Shown here piece after piece: positions 41,401-53,447 of a stretch of 64,000 bases of DNA; positions within the stretch are counted from its first letter, which is position 1; each line of letters opens with the position of its first letter. A program made the position numbers and the translations under genes. The stretch is taken from the NCBI RefSeq assembly GCF_033296635.1, contig NW_026944078.1:141811-205810 (forward strand), in the 5' to 3' direction. The stretch comes from Dichotomopilus funicola (lineage: Eukaryota; Ascomycota; Sordariomycetes; Sordariales; Chaetomiaceae). Below the pieces are notes generated by a model. It was not told where the DNA came from, searched no databases, and worked only from the letters and a program-made list of their open reading frames with translations.

Positions 41401-44400
41401 CCACTGGAACTTCTCCTTCTTATGCACCCTCCCCGCGCCCAGCCCCGGAGCATGTACCGGATGGGCCTGGTACTCGTCCCGTTGGGTGTCGGCCGAGTCG
41501 GTTGTACCCGTACGGGCGAGGCCTGCTGCTCCTGTTCCTGCTGCTGCTGCTGCTGCTGCGGCTTCTGCTGCGGAGGGGGACATGGGAGAGTTGGGTTGAT
41601 AGGGGATGGGGTCGTCGGGGTAGAGGGGGGTTTGCGGTTGGGTTTGGGTTGGGGTGCCTTCGGCGTCGTGGTAGATGTCTTGGGAACCGGGGAGGGGGGA
41701 GGAGTTATCGAATGCCGGGTCGGAGGGAGAGCGGCTGTCTTGGAGGTAGGGGGATTCGTATGTTTCGTGGGTTGGTTCGGCGGGGAAGACGGGGAGGGCG
41801 TCGGGGTCGGTGGGTTCTTCGGTTGGTTGGTAGGCGTTGTAGGCGCCGTCGTCTTGGAAGTTTTGGTCGCGGTATTGATCGTCTTGGAAGCCTTGGTCTT
41901 GGAAGCCGTCTTGAGGTTGGTTGTTGTAGTCGTCTTGGAAGGGCTGCTCCTGGAAATCGTCACGGAACCCGTCGGCCGGAAGCTCACTCACAGGCTGCTG
42001 GTTGAAGTCGTCCTGGAAGCCTTGCTCTTGGTATTGGTCGTTGAAGTTGTCTTGCGGCTGGGCGAAATCTTCTTGGAAACCTTGGTCTTGGAAGTTGTCT
42101 TGCGGTTGGTTGTTGAAGTCGTCTTGATACGGCTGTTCCTGGAAGTCATCTTGGAAACCTTGATCGTTGAAGTTGTCTTGCGGCTGGTTGTAATCGTCTT
42201 GGAAACCCTGGTCCTGGAACTGGTCATCCTGGAACGGCTGCTCTTGGTAGTTGTCCTGCAGAGGCTCCTCACGGAACTGGTTATCGGCCGGGAACTGATC
42301 CACAGGTTGGTTGTAATCATCCTGGAAGGGCTGTTCTTGGAAGTTATCCTGAGGCTGGTTGAAGTCATCCTGGAAATTGTCTTGAGGCTGGTTATTGAAG
42401 TCGTCCTGGAAGGGCTGTTCCTGAAAGTTATCCTGAGGCTGGTTGAAATCATCTTGGAAATTATCTTGTGGCTGGTTGTTGAAGTCATCCTGGTACGGCT
42501 GTTCTTGAAACTGATCATCTTGGAACTGATCATTCTGCAACGGCTGTTCCTGGAAATCGTCACGGAACCCATCATCCTGGAACTGATCATCAGCCGGAAG
42601 CTCACTCACGGGCTGGTTGAAGTCGTCCTGGAACTGATCATTGTTGAAATCATCTTGCAGAGGCTGCTCCTGGAATTGGTCCGCGGGCTGATTGAAGTCA
42701 TCTTGGAATCCCTGCTCTTGAAAGTCGTCCTGCAACGGCTGCTCTTGAAACTGGTCGTCCGCAGGGAACTCGTCTTGCGGCTGCGCTCCAAACTCGTCGA
42801 AGTTGTCCTGCAGTGGTTCCTCTGGAAGTGGCTCGTCCAGTGGGAAGTCCTGCGGCTGCTCGGCAAAATCATCGACCAGACCCTCGTCACGCGGCTGGTC
42901 ATCCTGGAATTGACCATCCTGGAACTGGTCGTCCACAGGAAGCTGGTCATCCTGGAACTGGCCGTCTTGAAATTGGTCGTCGACAGGGAGTGGCTCGTCG
43001 ATAGGGAGCTGGTCGTCCTGCAGCTGCCCATCCTGGAACTGATCGTCTTGGAAATTGTCCGTCACAAACTCCCCATCCAAAGGCTGTTCACCGTCCAAGG
43101 GCTGCTCCCCATCCACAAACGGCTCCCCATCCAACGATTGCTCATCAAAATTCTCGACAGGCTGTTGCTCATCAAAATTCTCCGCCGGCAACTGCTCGTC
43201 GAAGTTCTCGACAGGCAGCTGCTCATCCTCCCTAAACTCATCCAAAGGCGGCGTCGGCAAAGGCGGCACCTCCTCACCCTCACCCGGCAACGGCGTCACC
43301 GCGCCATACTCGCTCCCATCGTACTGCTGCGCCGTGGTGTCAAAGTCGTTGTCAACAAACTCGTTGTCAACTGGGGCAGGGGACATCAGAGTTTCGCTTT
43401 GAAAGGGTTCTTCGTCGTAGCCGGCGCCGGGGGAATCTGGGAGAGGGGCGAGGTCGTCTTGAAAGGGCTCTTGGTAGGGCTCTTGGTAGGGCTCTTCCCG
43501 AATGGGGGACTGATAAGGGGACTGGTAGGGGGATTGGTAAGGCTCCTCTTGAAAGGGTGCTTCCTGAAAGGACTCTTCCGGAACCGGGGACTGATAGGGC
43601 GATTGATAGGGCTCTTGGTAGGGCTCTTCTTGAAATGGCTCCTGGTATGGCTCTTGGTAGGGAGACTGATACGGCTCTTGGTAAGGCTCCTGGTACGGTT
43701 CCTGGTAAGGCTCTTGATACGGTTCTTGATAGGGCGATTGATAAGGCTCTTGATAGGGTTCCTGGTAGGGTTCTTGGTAAGGGGATTGGTAAGGCTCTTG
43801 GTACGGTTCTTGGTAAGGCTCTTGATACTGATTGCCCCCAAAGTCGGTATACGTGCCCGGTTGGAAGTCGTCCTGGAAGTTGTCGTTGTAGTTTTGCGCC
43901 GGCTCCTGGTAATTGTCCTGAAAGTTGTCTTGATAATTATCCTGGTACGGCTCCTGGTACGGCTCCTGGTACGGCTCTTGATAATTGTCCTGGAAGTTGT
44001 CTTGGAAGTCGTCTTGGAACGGCTCCTGGTAGTTGTCAAAGTTCTCCATCGGCGCATCGTTGGCCATGGGCTCCTGGTAGTCGTCGGCATAGCCCGCGCC
44101 GTCGTACAGGTTGTCGTTATTGGACCAGTTGTTGTCCTGGTTGAAGTCGTCTTGCGGTGCAAAGTTGTCTTCGGGCAACGGATCCATCCCGCGGTCGTCA
44201 AATTGCTTGTTGTCGAACTGATCGGCTGGCAGTGGGCCGTCGAAGGGTTGTTCGTCAAACTGGTCCATGGGTGGGTCAAGGGGGGCTTCTTCGAACGGAG
44301 CCTCTTCGAATGGAGCCTCTTCGAACGGTGCATCTTCCAGAGGTGGCTCCTCGAATGGGGCCTCTTCAAAGGGAGCCTCCTCCACCGGAGCTTCCTCGAA

Positions 44401-47400
44401 CGGCGCTTCCTCGAATGGTGCCTCTTCCAGAGGAGGCTCATCAAAGGGCTCGTCGAGAGGCGCCTCTTCGAGTGGCGGCTCATCAAACGGTTCGTCCAAG
44501 GGTGCTCCCTCAAGCGGAGGCTCCTCGAAATCCCGTTCCTCGAAGGGCTCCTCTTCAAGCGGCGGCTCGTCGAGGGGTTCACCGTCGAGTGGTGCCTCAT
44601 CCACCGGCAGTTCCTCAACAGGCTCCTCACCAGGAAGTTCCTGTAACTCGCCATCATCCAGCGGAGCATCCTCCGGCAGAGGTTCATCGAGTGGTTCGTC
44701 GCCAGGGAGTTCATCCAGCTGTTCCTCCGGCTGCTCCCCCAAAGGCTCCTGAATATCAAACCCCTCCAGCGGCACCTCATCAACAGGGTAATCATCCCCC
44801 TCATCAACATTCTCATCTCCTTCCAACTCCGGCTCCTCCAAGTCCCTGTCCTCCAACGGGACCTCCTCAGCCAACGGCTCCCCATCAAACTCCCCATCCA
44901 CCGGTAGTTGCTCCTCGTCCACGGGCGATGTTTCCCCATCAACCGGCAGCTCTTCATCCAATGGCAATGCCTCATTCTCAACAGGCAGCACCTCCTCCTC
45001 CTCTGGGAAAGTCTGCTCAACCGGCTCCACAGGCGTGTGCAGCGGCACCTCCAACGGAGGCAATCTTTCCTCGTCCATCTGCGGGTCCTCGAAGTCGTCA
45101 TCAAGCGGAGGAAGATCAGCCGGGGGTGTGTATGCATCCGCTGGCTCGTCAGAGGGCAGAGGGGGGTCTTCGAGGGGTGGCTCTTCAAAGGGTTCCTCGA
45201 AGGGAGGTTCCTCAAGGGGAGGTTCCTCGTCATAGGGGAGGGGGTCTTCCTCGAAGGGCTGTTCCTCAAAGGGAGCGGAGTCATCGAGGGGTTGTTCGTC
45301 GAAAGACCGAGCGTCGAGGTTGGCGTCGTCGTAGGTGGTGTTGTAGGTGTCGTTTTCTGGGAGGTCGTCGTTGAGGGCGTCGTTGTATGGTTCGGGGCTC
45401 TGGAGGTCGTCGGCGTATTGGGTGTCGGCAAAGTCATTGTTGAGATCGTCGTTGTACTGAGTGTCGGCGAACTCATTGTTGAGGTCATCGTTGTACGGGG
45501 GGTTATCGAGATCATCGTTATACTGCGTATCGTTCAAGTCGTCGTTGTATTGGGTGTCGTTGTAGTCGGTGTTGAAGTCGTCGTTGTACTGGGTGTCGTT
45601 GTACTGGTTGTTGTTCAGGTCATCGTTGTACGGGGTATTGTTGAAATCGTCGTTGTACTGAGTGTCATTGTAGTCGTCGTTGTACTGGGTGTTGTTGAGG
45701 TCATCGTTGTAGGGCTCAGTGTAAGGCTCGCTGTATGGCTCATTGTACGGCTGGGTGTCATTGAAATCATCGTTGTACTGGGTGTCGTTGTACCCGGTGT
45801 CGTTGAACCCAGTATCATTGTAACCGGTGTCGTTGTAGTTGTCGTTGAAGCCAGTGTCGTTGTACCCGCCGTCGTTGAATCCACCATCATTGTAACCGGT
45901 GTCATTATAGCCCGTATCGTTGAAACCGCCGTCGTTAAAACCGCCGTCATTGAAGCCCGCGTCATTGTAACCACCGTCGTTGAAACCGCCGTCGTTGAAA
46001 CCGCCGTCGTTGAAACCGCCGTCGTTGAAACCGCCGTCGTTGTACGCTCCGCCGTCGTCAAAGGCAGGGCCATTGTCAAAGCCGGCGCCATCGTCGAATC
46101 CGCGGGCTCCATCGTCGAACTGCTGGTCTTGGAAGCCGTCATCGAACGGTTGTTCTTGGAATCCATCGTCAAACGGTTGGTCTTGGAACCCTTCGTCAAA
46201 TGGCTGTTCCTGGAACCCATCGTCGAGGGGCTGCTCTTGGAACTGATCGTCGAAAGGTGCTTCTTCGAAAGGTGCTTCTTCCAACGGTGGTTCGTCAAAC
46301 GGCTGCTCCTCAAACGGTTGATCCTCGAACGGCGCTTCTTCCAGAGGGGGCTCATCGAACGGAGCGTCTTCCAGCGGAGGCTCGTCGAACTGCTCCTCAC
46401 CAAACCCCCTCTCGCCCTCTTCCATCGGCAGCTCCTCCAGCGGAGGCTCCTCTTCAAAAGGCGCGTCCTCAAGCGGCAGTTCCTCCTCTGGCGGGAACTC
46501 TTCAAGTGGCGGTTCTTCATCGAGAGGTAACTCTTCCTCCATAGGCAGCTCCTCCTCCAGAGGCGGTTCCTCCTCAAACGGCGCATCCTCCAACGGCATC
46601 TCCTCCTCGAGACCTTCCCCCTCGACCATCTCCTCCGGATCGAGTTCTCTCTCGCCGTCGAATTCGCCTTCACCCTCGGGCAGGGGCTCCTCGTCGAGTG
46701 GGACTTCCTCGCCTATGTCACCGTCAGCGAACTCGCCTTCAAGTTGGTCCTCAGCAAGCTCGCCGTCGGCAAACTCCCCGTCGGCGAATTCCCCGTCTGG
46801 TGGCAGTTCCTCGTCGAGCGGTTGGTTGTCGAGGTATTCTTCTTCTGGTAGCGGTTCACCGTCGAGGAACTCCTCTTCGGGAAGGGGTTCTTCTGGGAAT
46901 GGCTCTTCCTGGTAGGGTTCTTCTGGGAAAGGTTCTTCTTGAAAGGGCTCCTCAGGGAACGGTTCTTCGGCAAGCGGCTCCTGAAAGTCGTCCCCGGCAT
47001 AGGCGTCGCCGGAGTAGTCGCCGACGGGGTATTCCTCTGCGGGATATTGTTCCGCCGGATAGTCGTCTCCGTTGTACCCGTCGGTGAAGGTTTCGCCTCC
47101 GTACCCGCCGTCGTTGAACCCGCCGTCATTGTAGGCTCCGTCGTTATACCCACCATCGTTAAACCCCCCATCGTTGAATCCTCCGTCATTGAATCCTCCA
47201 TCGTCGAATCCTCCACCGTTGAATCCCCCATCATTAAACCCCTCATCGAATCCGCGCGCGCCGTCGTCAAAGAACTCGCCACCGTCGGCGGGGAACTCGC
47301 CGGCATCACCAAACTCATCTGCAGGGAACTCGTCAGGGGGGAACTCACCGTCGGCAAACTCGCCTTCACCAAATTCGCCCTCGGGGGGGAATTCTCCATC

Positions 47401-50128
47401 GGCAAACTCGCCCTCGGGAGGAAATTCTCCATCGGCGAATTCGCCCTCAGGAGGGAACTCCCCGTCCGCAAATTCCCCTTCACCCTCAGGAAACTCGCCC
47501 TCAGCAAATTCCCCTTCCCCTTCCGGAAACTCCCCCTCACCAAACTCCTCCCCCTCCAACCCCCTCTCTCCATCCTCCAGAAACTCCTCCCCTTCGGCGG
47601 GAAACTCACCTTCACCCTCCGCAAACTCATCCTCAGGCAAAAACTCCCCCTCAAACCCTTCCTCCGGGGGAAACTCACCTTCACCTTCAGGGAACTCGCC
47701 CTCGGCAAACTCCCCCTCAGGCAGAGCCTCGTCCTCGGGGAGAAACTCCCCTTCATACCCTTCCTCGGGGGGGATCTCCCCGTCTGCGAACTCACCTTCG
47801 GGTAGCTCGCCTTCGCCTTCGGGGAACTCTCCGTCAGCAAACTCCCCGTCGAGTCCGCGCTCCCCGTCCTCGAGGAGTTCGGCTTCGGGGTCGAATTCAC
47901 CTTCGCCTTCCTCGGGGAACTCTCCTTCGGGAAGTTCTTCCTCGCCGGCTCCGTCCTCGAGGAGCATCTCCTCTTCGGGTTCCTCGCCTTCGGGGATTTC
48001 CTCGCCTTCGAGGTCGAGGTCGCGGTCACCTTCTTCTTGGTCTTCTTCGAGGAGTTCCTCTTCGGCTTCACCGTCGAGTTCTTCCTCAGGGGCCTCACCA
48101 TCGAGGAGTTCGTCTTCAGGTATTTCTTCCCCGTCGACGTCCTCCAACTCCCGCTCTCCATCAGCGAGTTCCATTTCCTCCATCTCTTCCCCTTCAACAA
48201 CCTCCCCATCTACCAACCCCCTCTCCCCCTCTCCAGCAAACTCCCCCTCTCCCACGCCCCTCTCACCATCCGCTACCTGCTGGTTGGAAAGATCCTCATC
48301 TTCCTCATCCCAATCCAAATCATGTCTCATCCCCGGCGGACCATGCGGGTGTGCCGCCTCGGTATCAAGGATAGCAAACATGTTGCGTGGCACAGCCGTG
48401 TGGCCATCTTCGACCCAGTTGAGTTCGGTGTCTTGGTAGGTCGAGAAGACGGAGCCTTCGTCGAGGTCTGATTCGTTGAGGTCGGCGTAGTTGGGGTGTG
48501 GGGAGTTGGGGTGGAGGTAGGGGGATTTGGGTGTTGCTGGGGGGTTTAATGAGGGGTCTGCTGGGGGGGAGGTGTTGAGGTAGTTGGAGGGGTCTTGGGG
48601 TTCTTCTGGGAGTTGGTCCTGCTCTAGGTCCACGTCCCGGGTGGATTCCTCTGGAAGGGCTTCGTCCAAGGCTGGTTGAAGCTCCTCATCGAAAGGAGCT
48701 TGGGGCTCGTCCTTTTCGAGCAGCGGTTCCTCAGCTGGTAAGCCAGGCTCATTGTTAAGCTCCAACTCCCGGCTGCCGTCTGCCGCTGCCAGAGGCTCTG
48801 GAACGTCTGGAACAGCCTCCGGCTCAACATATGCACCTATCTTATGTTAGTCCAGACCAAATACATTTTCCAGTCTGAGAAAGGGAAAAGAACATACCAT
48901 CTTCAGAAGGCGGCACCGTCCCCGGCGCAAAATCCTGCCTCAGCGGCGCATAATAATTCCCTCCACCAGCCACCGCTACAGGGGCAGCAGGAGACCGCGG
49001 CCGACTCGGCACATCATAATACGACCCCAAGTCCGGCCCATCCGTCTCGTCGTCCCCAGGCACGGCCAAACCACGGTCCACAGGCAGCATCTCGTCGATA
49101 TCTGAGCCAAACCCGGTGCCTTCGTAGTCGCCAATGGTGAACCCGCCTGTCCCGACGGTCTGGTTGTCTTGGTTGTCTGGTTGCAGAGCTGCCGCTGCGG
49201 AGGGTACCCCAGGCATGGTAACTCGGTCGTGATCGCCGAATCCGGGGTGATGGTCCTCGGGGAAAGGGGTCAAACCCGCTGAGGGCGGAGGGAGAGAGTG
49301 TCGGTCTGTGTCGACTACCATGATAGGCGGAATGGCCGGGGCTGATTTTTCTGTTGTTGTTGAATCAGCTGCCGATGCTGATGTTGACTCCGCCGCGGCC
49401 TTCTCGGCCTCAGCCGCTTCAACGGCAAAGTTCTTGTTAATACACGGATTCTCCCTCCTGCGTCTCCCATTCCTCCTCTCCGCATAACACTCCTCCCTAC
49501 TATGCCCTTCCCCCGCACAATCGCGATGCCACACCATACTCCAATGCCACGGCCCACCCTCCGCCACGACCTTCCCATTCCACGCCCCCAAATACACCCA
49601 AAATGGATTCATCACCCAACTCTCCTCTGTAAAATGCCCCCCACACTTCCGGCACTGCATATCCTCCATATAATCCGCCACCATCGGCGCCAAAAACCCA
49701 TTGATTGGCCCCGCCGCCTCGGCATCAAACGTGTTGATATGCTCACACGTCCCACATCTCCAGTGCTCGGGGGTTTGATCAAATTCCCCCACGGGACGCC
49801 GTTGGAGCGTGGCGATCTCCCTCGTCCCGGAGGAATCCACCACCACGCACGTCGGACATCCTGTGAACGGGTGTTCGCATTCTTCGCAGGCGGTGAGAGG
49901 CTTGAAGATGCTGCTGGTGGCCCAGCACCGACAGCATTTGCGGCGGCCGGGGATGCCGGTGCGTTCTTCTTCGGTTAGGTCCTCGGGTGGGCGAGCCGCG
50001 GGAAGAGAGAATTCCCCGCGGTCGACGAGGATGCTGGGGGAGGGGGCGGGTTGGACGGAGACATGGGCGTGGTGGTTGCAGGGCCAGATGTATTCGATTA
50101 GGTTGGGGGGGTAGGTGGTTGGTCCCAT
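38455..50128 (-). CDS. Giant 3870-aa repeat protein: Cys-rich head, acidic/QN repeat body, basic aromatic tail
   Basis: Two exons, 50128-48898 and 48836-38455; the 61-nt intron (GTATGT...ATAG) joins GAT-G to GT-GCA in phase 1. Exon 2 is an uninterrupted 10.4 kb. Residues 60-220 hold CxxC pairs at 65/68, 81/84, 91/94, 125/128, 159/162 plus C204 and C214; WRCGTCEHIN resembles a RanBP2-type zinc ribbon half. Residues ~430-2500 are tandem low-complexity blocks (EGEF, NDGG, EEPF, YNDT, EPYQ, FQDD). From ~2900 the protein turns basic and carries about ten KK-SFWSRLF-like modules. The last residues are NPGNWFWMDVYWK. Only the head looks folded. Composition suggests a large scaffold or tether; no family is recognised. 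Start ATG 50128 is the first in frame. The long frame with no stop argues strongly that it is expressed. Confidence 0.85.
38870..41335 (-). repeat. Basic aromatic modules (SFWSRLF-type) in the giant protein
   Basis: About ten copies of a hydrophobic-aromatic heptamer bracketed by Lys/Arg: FSFGALASKLFGKK (~41290-41330), GGLFSMFRSEKK, GWFAGLFGGGKK, GWLAGLFIGPAKG, PSFFSRLFGGGRK, PSFWSRLFGKNGRR (~40015-40055), two copies of QSFWSRLFSS (~39840, ~39670), GFVWGFAIFAPGSK, PSFWARLFSRTGKK (~39270-39310). Spacers of 40-150 residues are Gly/Gln/Asp-rich with their own GYGDSAQ/DGYQ repeats. Confidence 0.8.
41840..43070 (-). repeat. FQDDFNQ/FQEQP repeat block
   Basis: Irregular repeats of Phe-Gln-Asp-Asp, Phe-Gln-Glu-Gln-Pro and Asn-Gln-Pro-Gln-Asp over about 400 residues. 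At DNA level the units are imperfect multiples of 12-15 bp (CTGGAAGGGCTGTTC, GGTTGAAGTC). Confidence 0.8.
43430..44050 (-). repeat. EPYQ/SPYQ repeat block
   Basis: Tandem 12-bp units encoding Glu-Pro-Tyr-Gln or Ser-Pro-Tyr-Gln, at least 20 in direct succession between 43430 and 43830, with a shorter set mixed with DNFQD near 43920-44050. Confidence 0.88.
44270..45250 (-). repeat. EEAPFEE/DEPPLEE acidic repeat block
   Basis: Tandem units of 18-24 bp encoding Pro-Phe-Glu-Glu-Ala and Pro-Leu-Glu-Glu variants; a related block recurs at 46260-46620. Confidence 0.75.
45310..46110 (-). repeat. NDGG / YNDT repeat block
   Basis: Direct 15-bp units encoding Phe-Asn-Asp-Gly-Gly grade into YNDTG and then TQYNDD units. 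A second, shorter NDGG block lies at 47090-47260. Five adjacent units near 45975-46035 are identical at the DNA level (CCGTCGTTGAAACCG). Confidence 0.85.
46700..48080 (-). repeat. EGEF / DGEFPPE repeat block
   Basis: Tandem units of Gly-Glu-Phe-Ala-Asp-Gly-Glu-Phe-Pro-Pro-Glu and variants, about 450 residues with almost no basic residues except recurring GERG/GARG tetrapeptides (seen six or more times). Confidence 0.8.
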
Positions 50129-52316
50129 TGTTGTGCTGTTACTGTTGCTTCATCCGCGGGCTCGCGGGTCTCCCTGCTGTGAGGAGATCCGAGAGATGGC
50201 GGGTGATGGTTTGTTGTTGTGTTCGGTAGATGAAATTCCCAGCTGGTCGAGCAGAAATCCAGCATTACGGGATAGGGAGGAAAGGAAAGAGAGCGGAGGG
50301 GCGCGCTGGATACCCCCCAAAGGTATTAAGGGGGGCGCAGTTGGGGTCCGCAGTGAGCAGTCCGCCGATGCGAGGAAGTGAGTGAGTGTTTGCTCGGCAG
50401 CACCGTGATGACTCGGCGGCCGGGCGGGCCGGGCGGCAGCCATGGCCGAAACATTGTGGGCAAGCTGCTGTTAGTATTTGTTTCGAAACCTTAGGCGGTC
50501 GTTGTCCGTCTTGGGCGACCGCTTCAGAGAGGTTGTTGGCCCACGGCGCGGCCAGCGGCGCGGAACCCTAACCCTGGTTTCACTTAAGCTCACGCTGCCT
50601 TGACTAACTACTCGGAGAGAGACTGCATCAGTCAGCTCACCCCGTTTACACCGACCAAGTCCCGACCCAACGGTTCTGCGGCGCTGTTGAAACTTTCATC
50701 GTCACTGATTAAAACGCCCGGGGAAATCTCATATTTCACACACCCTGCATCCATTGACCTCGCATCGTCTGTCAACGCGCCTCACAAACTAAGCCCCACG
50801 CCCTGACATCGATGATCGGTCGGCCACACCCTCCCGCGCGACCCAGCGATCTGTCAATCACCCGCACCTAATCCCTCCGCGCAGACCCTTCTCGAAGCAA
50901 GCAAACGAGGCGGAGCACACTCCCGCGCCGTCGTTTCCACGGCCTCTTGCGATGGCGGCCGGGCTGCCGGGTCGCGACGTGTGGTGTGTGTTGGTTTGGC
51001 GTGGGAGAATTTGTGGTTCGCTGATTGGCTAGGCGGCAGGTTTCTCTGACAGAGTGGGTGCAAAGGCTCCATGAGGCACGTGATAGGTTCCCGGATGTGC
51101 TCCACCTGTGGACCCACTGAGTCGCTCCCGGCCAATCCTCGGCCGGGATGTTGGGCCAACTGCCGACGTCGACGTCAACTCAACACCAACTCGCCCCCAA
51201 GGTTCTTGTGTCGTGTCATGAGTGAGGCGCGATGGAATCGGAATCGCTCTTTTGTCACTGACGATGTGTGGTTCACACGTTCCACTGAACATTCCGTGCT
51301 AGACACGACGGACGACTGATGAATCGAAAAAACAATGGTTTCGCCCAAAACTTCCCTTTTCTCCTTGCAACTCATTAACATCGATCTGTGTCACGAGATC
51401 GATGTCTATCTGCTCCAGGCGTCAGATTCCTTTCCTTCTCAACTCCAACTAAGAAACTTCACAAAACCAGAGCTTCATATTGCACACTCCAAGTCTTGAG
51501 CCAAAAGAGTCCCCTCGTTTTGCCAAAGACGCCCGGGGTGGCCCCGACTCCCGCCGACTCCCACGGCCACCCGGCTATCGGCCGCCTCCCGGTGAGCATC
51601 CTCGCGTCCGTCGTTCCCTTTCATGTATCTGTTAATGTAGGCGACGCGTCTTAATGGCCAGGATCGCGATGGACTGCCTGTATCGCCGAGTGCTGCTAAA
51701 CATTGTAACCGAATAACCGATGTTGTGTTCCCAGCTGCGCCGTGAGAATCCGTGACCGCGCCTTCATCACCGCCGATGGACCCGAGTAGATGGCCCGAGC
51801 GGCCAAGCCGGCAGATGGTTAGTTCGGGGCCCCGACGTTCCACTCGGGGGCTACCAGAGCCCGAGCCCGACGCCAGTCATGGTTGAGGAAATAGTCTTGC
51901 TCACTCGGCGAGGTTAATGTGTCCAGTACCTCCTGCAAGGGACATGTATAAGCGGCGAATATCTTCACTCCATGAGGATATCGCACTTGCCAAAATCTGA
52001 CATAAGGATTGCCAAGGCCCTGCCGGAAGCCTGTTTGGTCGTTGGACCACGGCTCGTTCCACTCTGCCGAACCAGAATCATGCTATTCTGGTGGCAATAC
52101 GCGGTACGCGCAGACGACTAGCGTAATTAAGCTCCCTAGCACGGAGCACGGCAGGCCCCGACACCGATCACACGTCGTATCTAATACCGGAATACTCGGT
52201 CTGCCCCTCGTTGCGGGGTGACAGAAAGATCAACGTCGGGCGGAGATCTCGGGGGTAACGGGCCAAACAACCATCGACGGATAACAGCGGAACCTTAACG
52301 TAGACAGTGGACACCT
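50129..52316. other. Divergent intergenic region, giant gene / sulfotransferase-like gene
   Basis: No supported gene in 2.2 kb. Overlapping frames at 51388-51843 on both strands have no recognisable content. It holds both promoters. Confidence 0.45.
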
Positions 52317-52323
52317 TATAAAT
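52317..52323 (+). promoter_or_regulatory. TATA box of the sulfotransferase-like gene
   Basis: TATAAAT, 108 nt upstream of ATG 52425, followed by a C/A-rich leader. Confidence 0.55.
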
Positions 52324-52424
52324 GCCCCAACCGTCGCCACTCTTCACTCGAGTTTCTCGACCAACCATTCTTAACAACCCACCCTCATAACAACCTGTAA
52401 CTCTGTAAACACACAACCACCACG

Positions 52425-53447
52425 ATGACCGTCAACACCACCCCCCCACGCCGCTACTGGCTCCTCACCTCCCCGCGCACCGCCTCCAACATGCTCGTCA
52501 AAATCCTCAACCTCGAAGCCCAAGCCATCCGCCCTGTCTTCCAAGGCGGCTACTTCTTCCTGCAATCCACCGCCCTCCGTTTCCCCTTCCACACCAAGCC
52601 CATGCGCGACTGGACCCCGGATGAACGCGCCGCCGTCGACACCGCCCAACTCGAAGCCTTCACCAAATTCCAAGACCACATCGCCGCCTCGGAACACGAC
52701 AACCAAACCATCTTCGTCAAAGAACACGCCGTCATGCTCTCCCACCCGCTTTTTGAGTCTCAACACGCTTTTGGCCCCGACGCCGGGCTTTCCTCGGACC
52801 AACCCACCCCTCTCCCAGCCCACGGCGTCGATTCCCCAACCCGCTCCCCACTCAACTTGACTTCCCTACCAGATGAATTCCTCAAAACCTGGTATCCCAC
52901 CTTCCTGATCCGCCACCCCGCCCTCGTCATCCCCTCCCTCTACCGCAGCCGCGCCAACCAGGCCAGCGTCGACAGCGACCAGGTGCCGCAGTTGCCACTG
53001 CTGCCAGAAACAACCATGAAATGGACCCGTTCCCTCTACGAGTTCTACCGCGCCCACTTCGCCTCTTCCCCACCCCCGGAAGGCGAGGAAAACCGATGGC
53101 CCATAGTCCTCGACGCAGACGACATCATGACCTCCCCCGCCCTAGTCCAGAAATACGCGTCCCTAACAGGTCTCGACCCCGAGCGACTACGTTTCAACTG
53201 GCAGAAGGCGAGTGCGGAGGAGATGGAGAAACTGAATCCGATGCATCGGGCGATGGTGGGGTCGATTATGGGGAGTGAGAAGGTGGATTTGAGTAAGGTG
53301 GCCGGGGAGGAACTGGATATTGCGGCGGAGGCGGAGAAGTGGAGGGTGGAGTTTGGGGAGGAGGTGGGGAGACGGATGGAGGGGGAGGTTAGGGGGATGA
53401 TGGGGGATTATGAGGTTTTGAGGGCAGCACGGTTGAGGGTTGATTAG
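52425..53447 (+). CDS. Sulfotransferase-like P-loop protein
   Basis: The 340-aa single exon belongs to the fungal P-loop proteins related to PAPS-dependent sulfotransferases. The N-terminal strand-loop RYWLLTSPRTASNMLVKIL (10-28) takes the place of the 5'-phosphosulfate loop, with SPRTASN in place of TYPRSGT. FLIRHPALVIPSLYRS corresponds to the 3'-phosphate motif (RHP...S). There is no signal peptide, so it is cytosolic. Relatives are often found near secondary-metabolite genes, but none is adjacent here, so the substrate is unknown. Codon use is strongly C-biased in the first two thirds and G-rich at the end, as in its neighbours. The first in-frame ATG is used. Confidence 0.8.
   Translation: MTVNTTPPRRYWLLTSPRTASNMLVKILNLEAQAIRPVFQGGYFFLQSTALRFPFHTKPMRDWTPDERAAVDTAQLEAFTKFQDHIAASEHDNQTIFVKEHAVMLSHPLFESQHAFGPDAGLSSDQPTPLPAHGVDSPTRSPLNLTSLPDEFLKTWYPTFLIRHPALVIPSLYRSRANQASVDSDQVPQLPLLPETTMKWTRSLYEFYRAHFASSPPPEGEENRWPIVLDADDIMTSPALVQKYASLTGLDPERLRFNWQKASAEEMEKLNPMHRAMVGSIMGSEKVDLSKVAGEELDIAAEAEKWRVEFGEEVGRRMEGEVRGMMGDYEVLRAARLRVD

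Noticed and set aside
40768..44646. A 1292-codon open frame on the plus strand inside the giant gene
   Set aside because: It is the exact antisense of Glu/Asp/Gln/Pro/Phe repeats, whose complementary codons contain almost no stops and give Leu/Val/Ile/Arg strings. It has no start context, no protein character and only the repeat period of the sense gene.
45615..46673. Long Ser/Thr/Arg-rich frames in the other frames of the giant gene (also 43386-45515, 46713-48209)
   Set aside because: Shadow frames of the same tandem DNA repeats; composition follows from frame-shifting the repeat units.
47290..48080. CRISPR-like regular repeats in the giant gene
   Set aside because: Repeats are protein-coding, adjacent without unique spacers, and the genome is eukaryotic.
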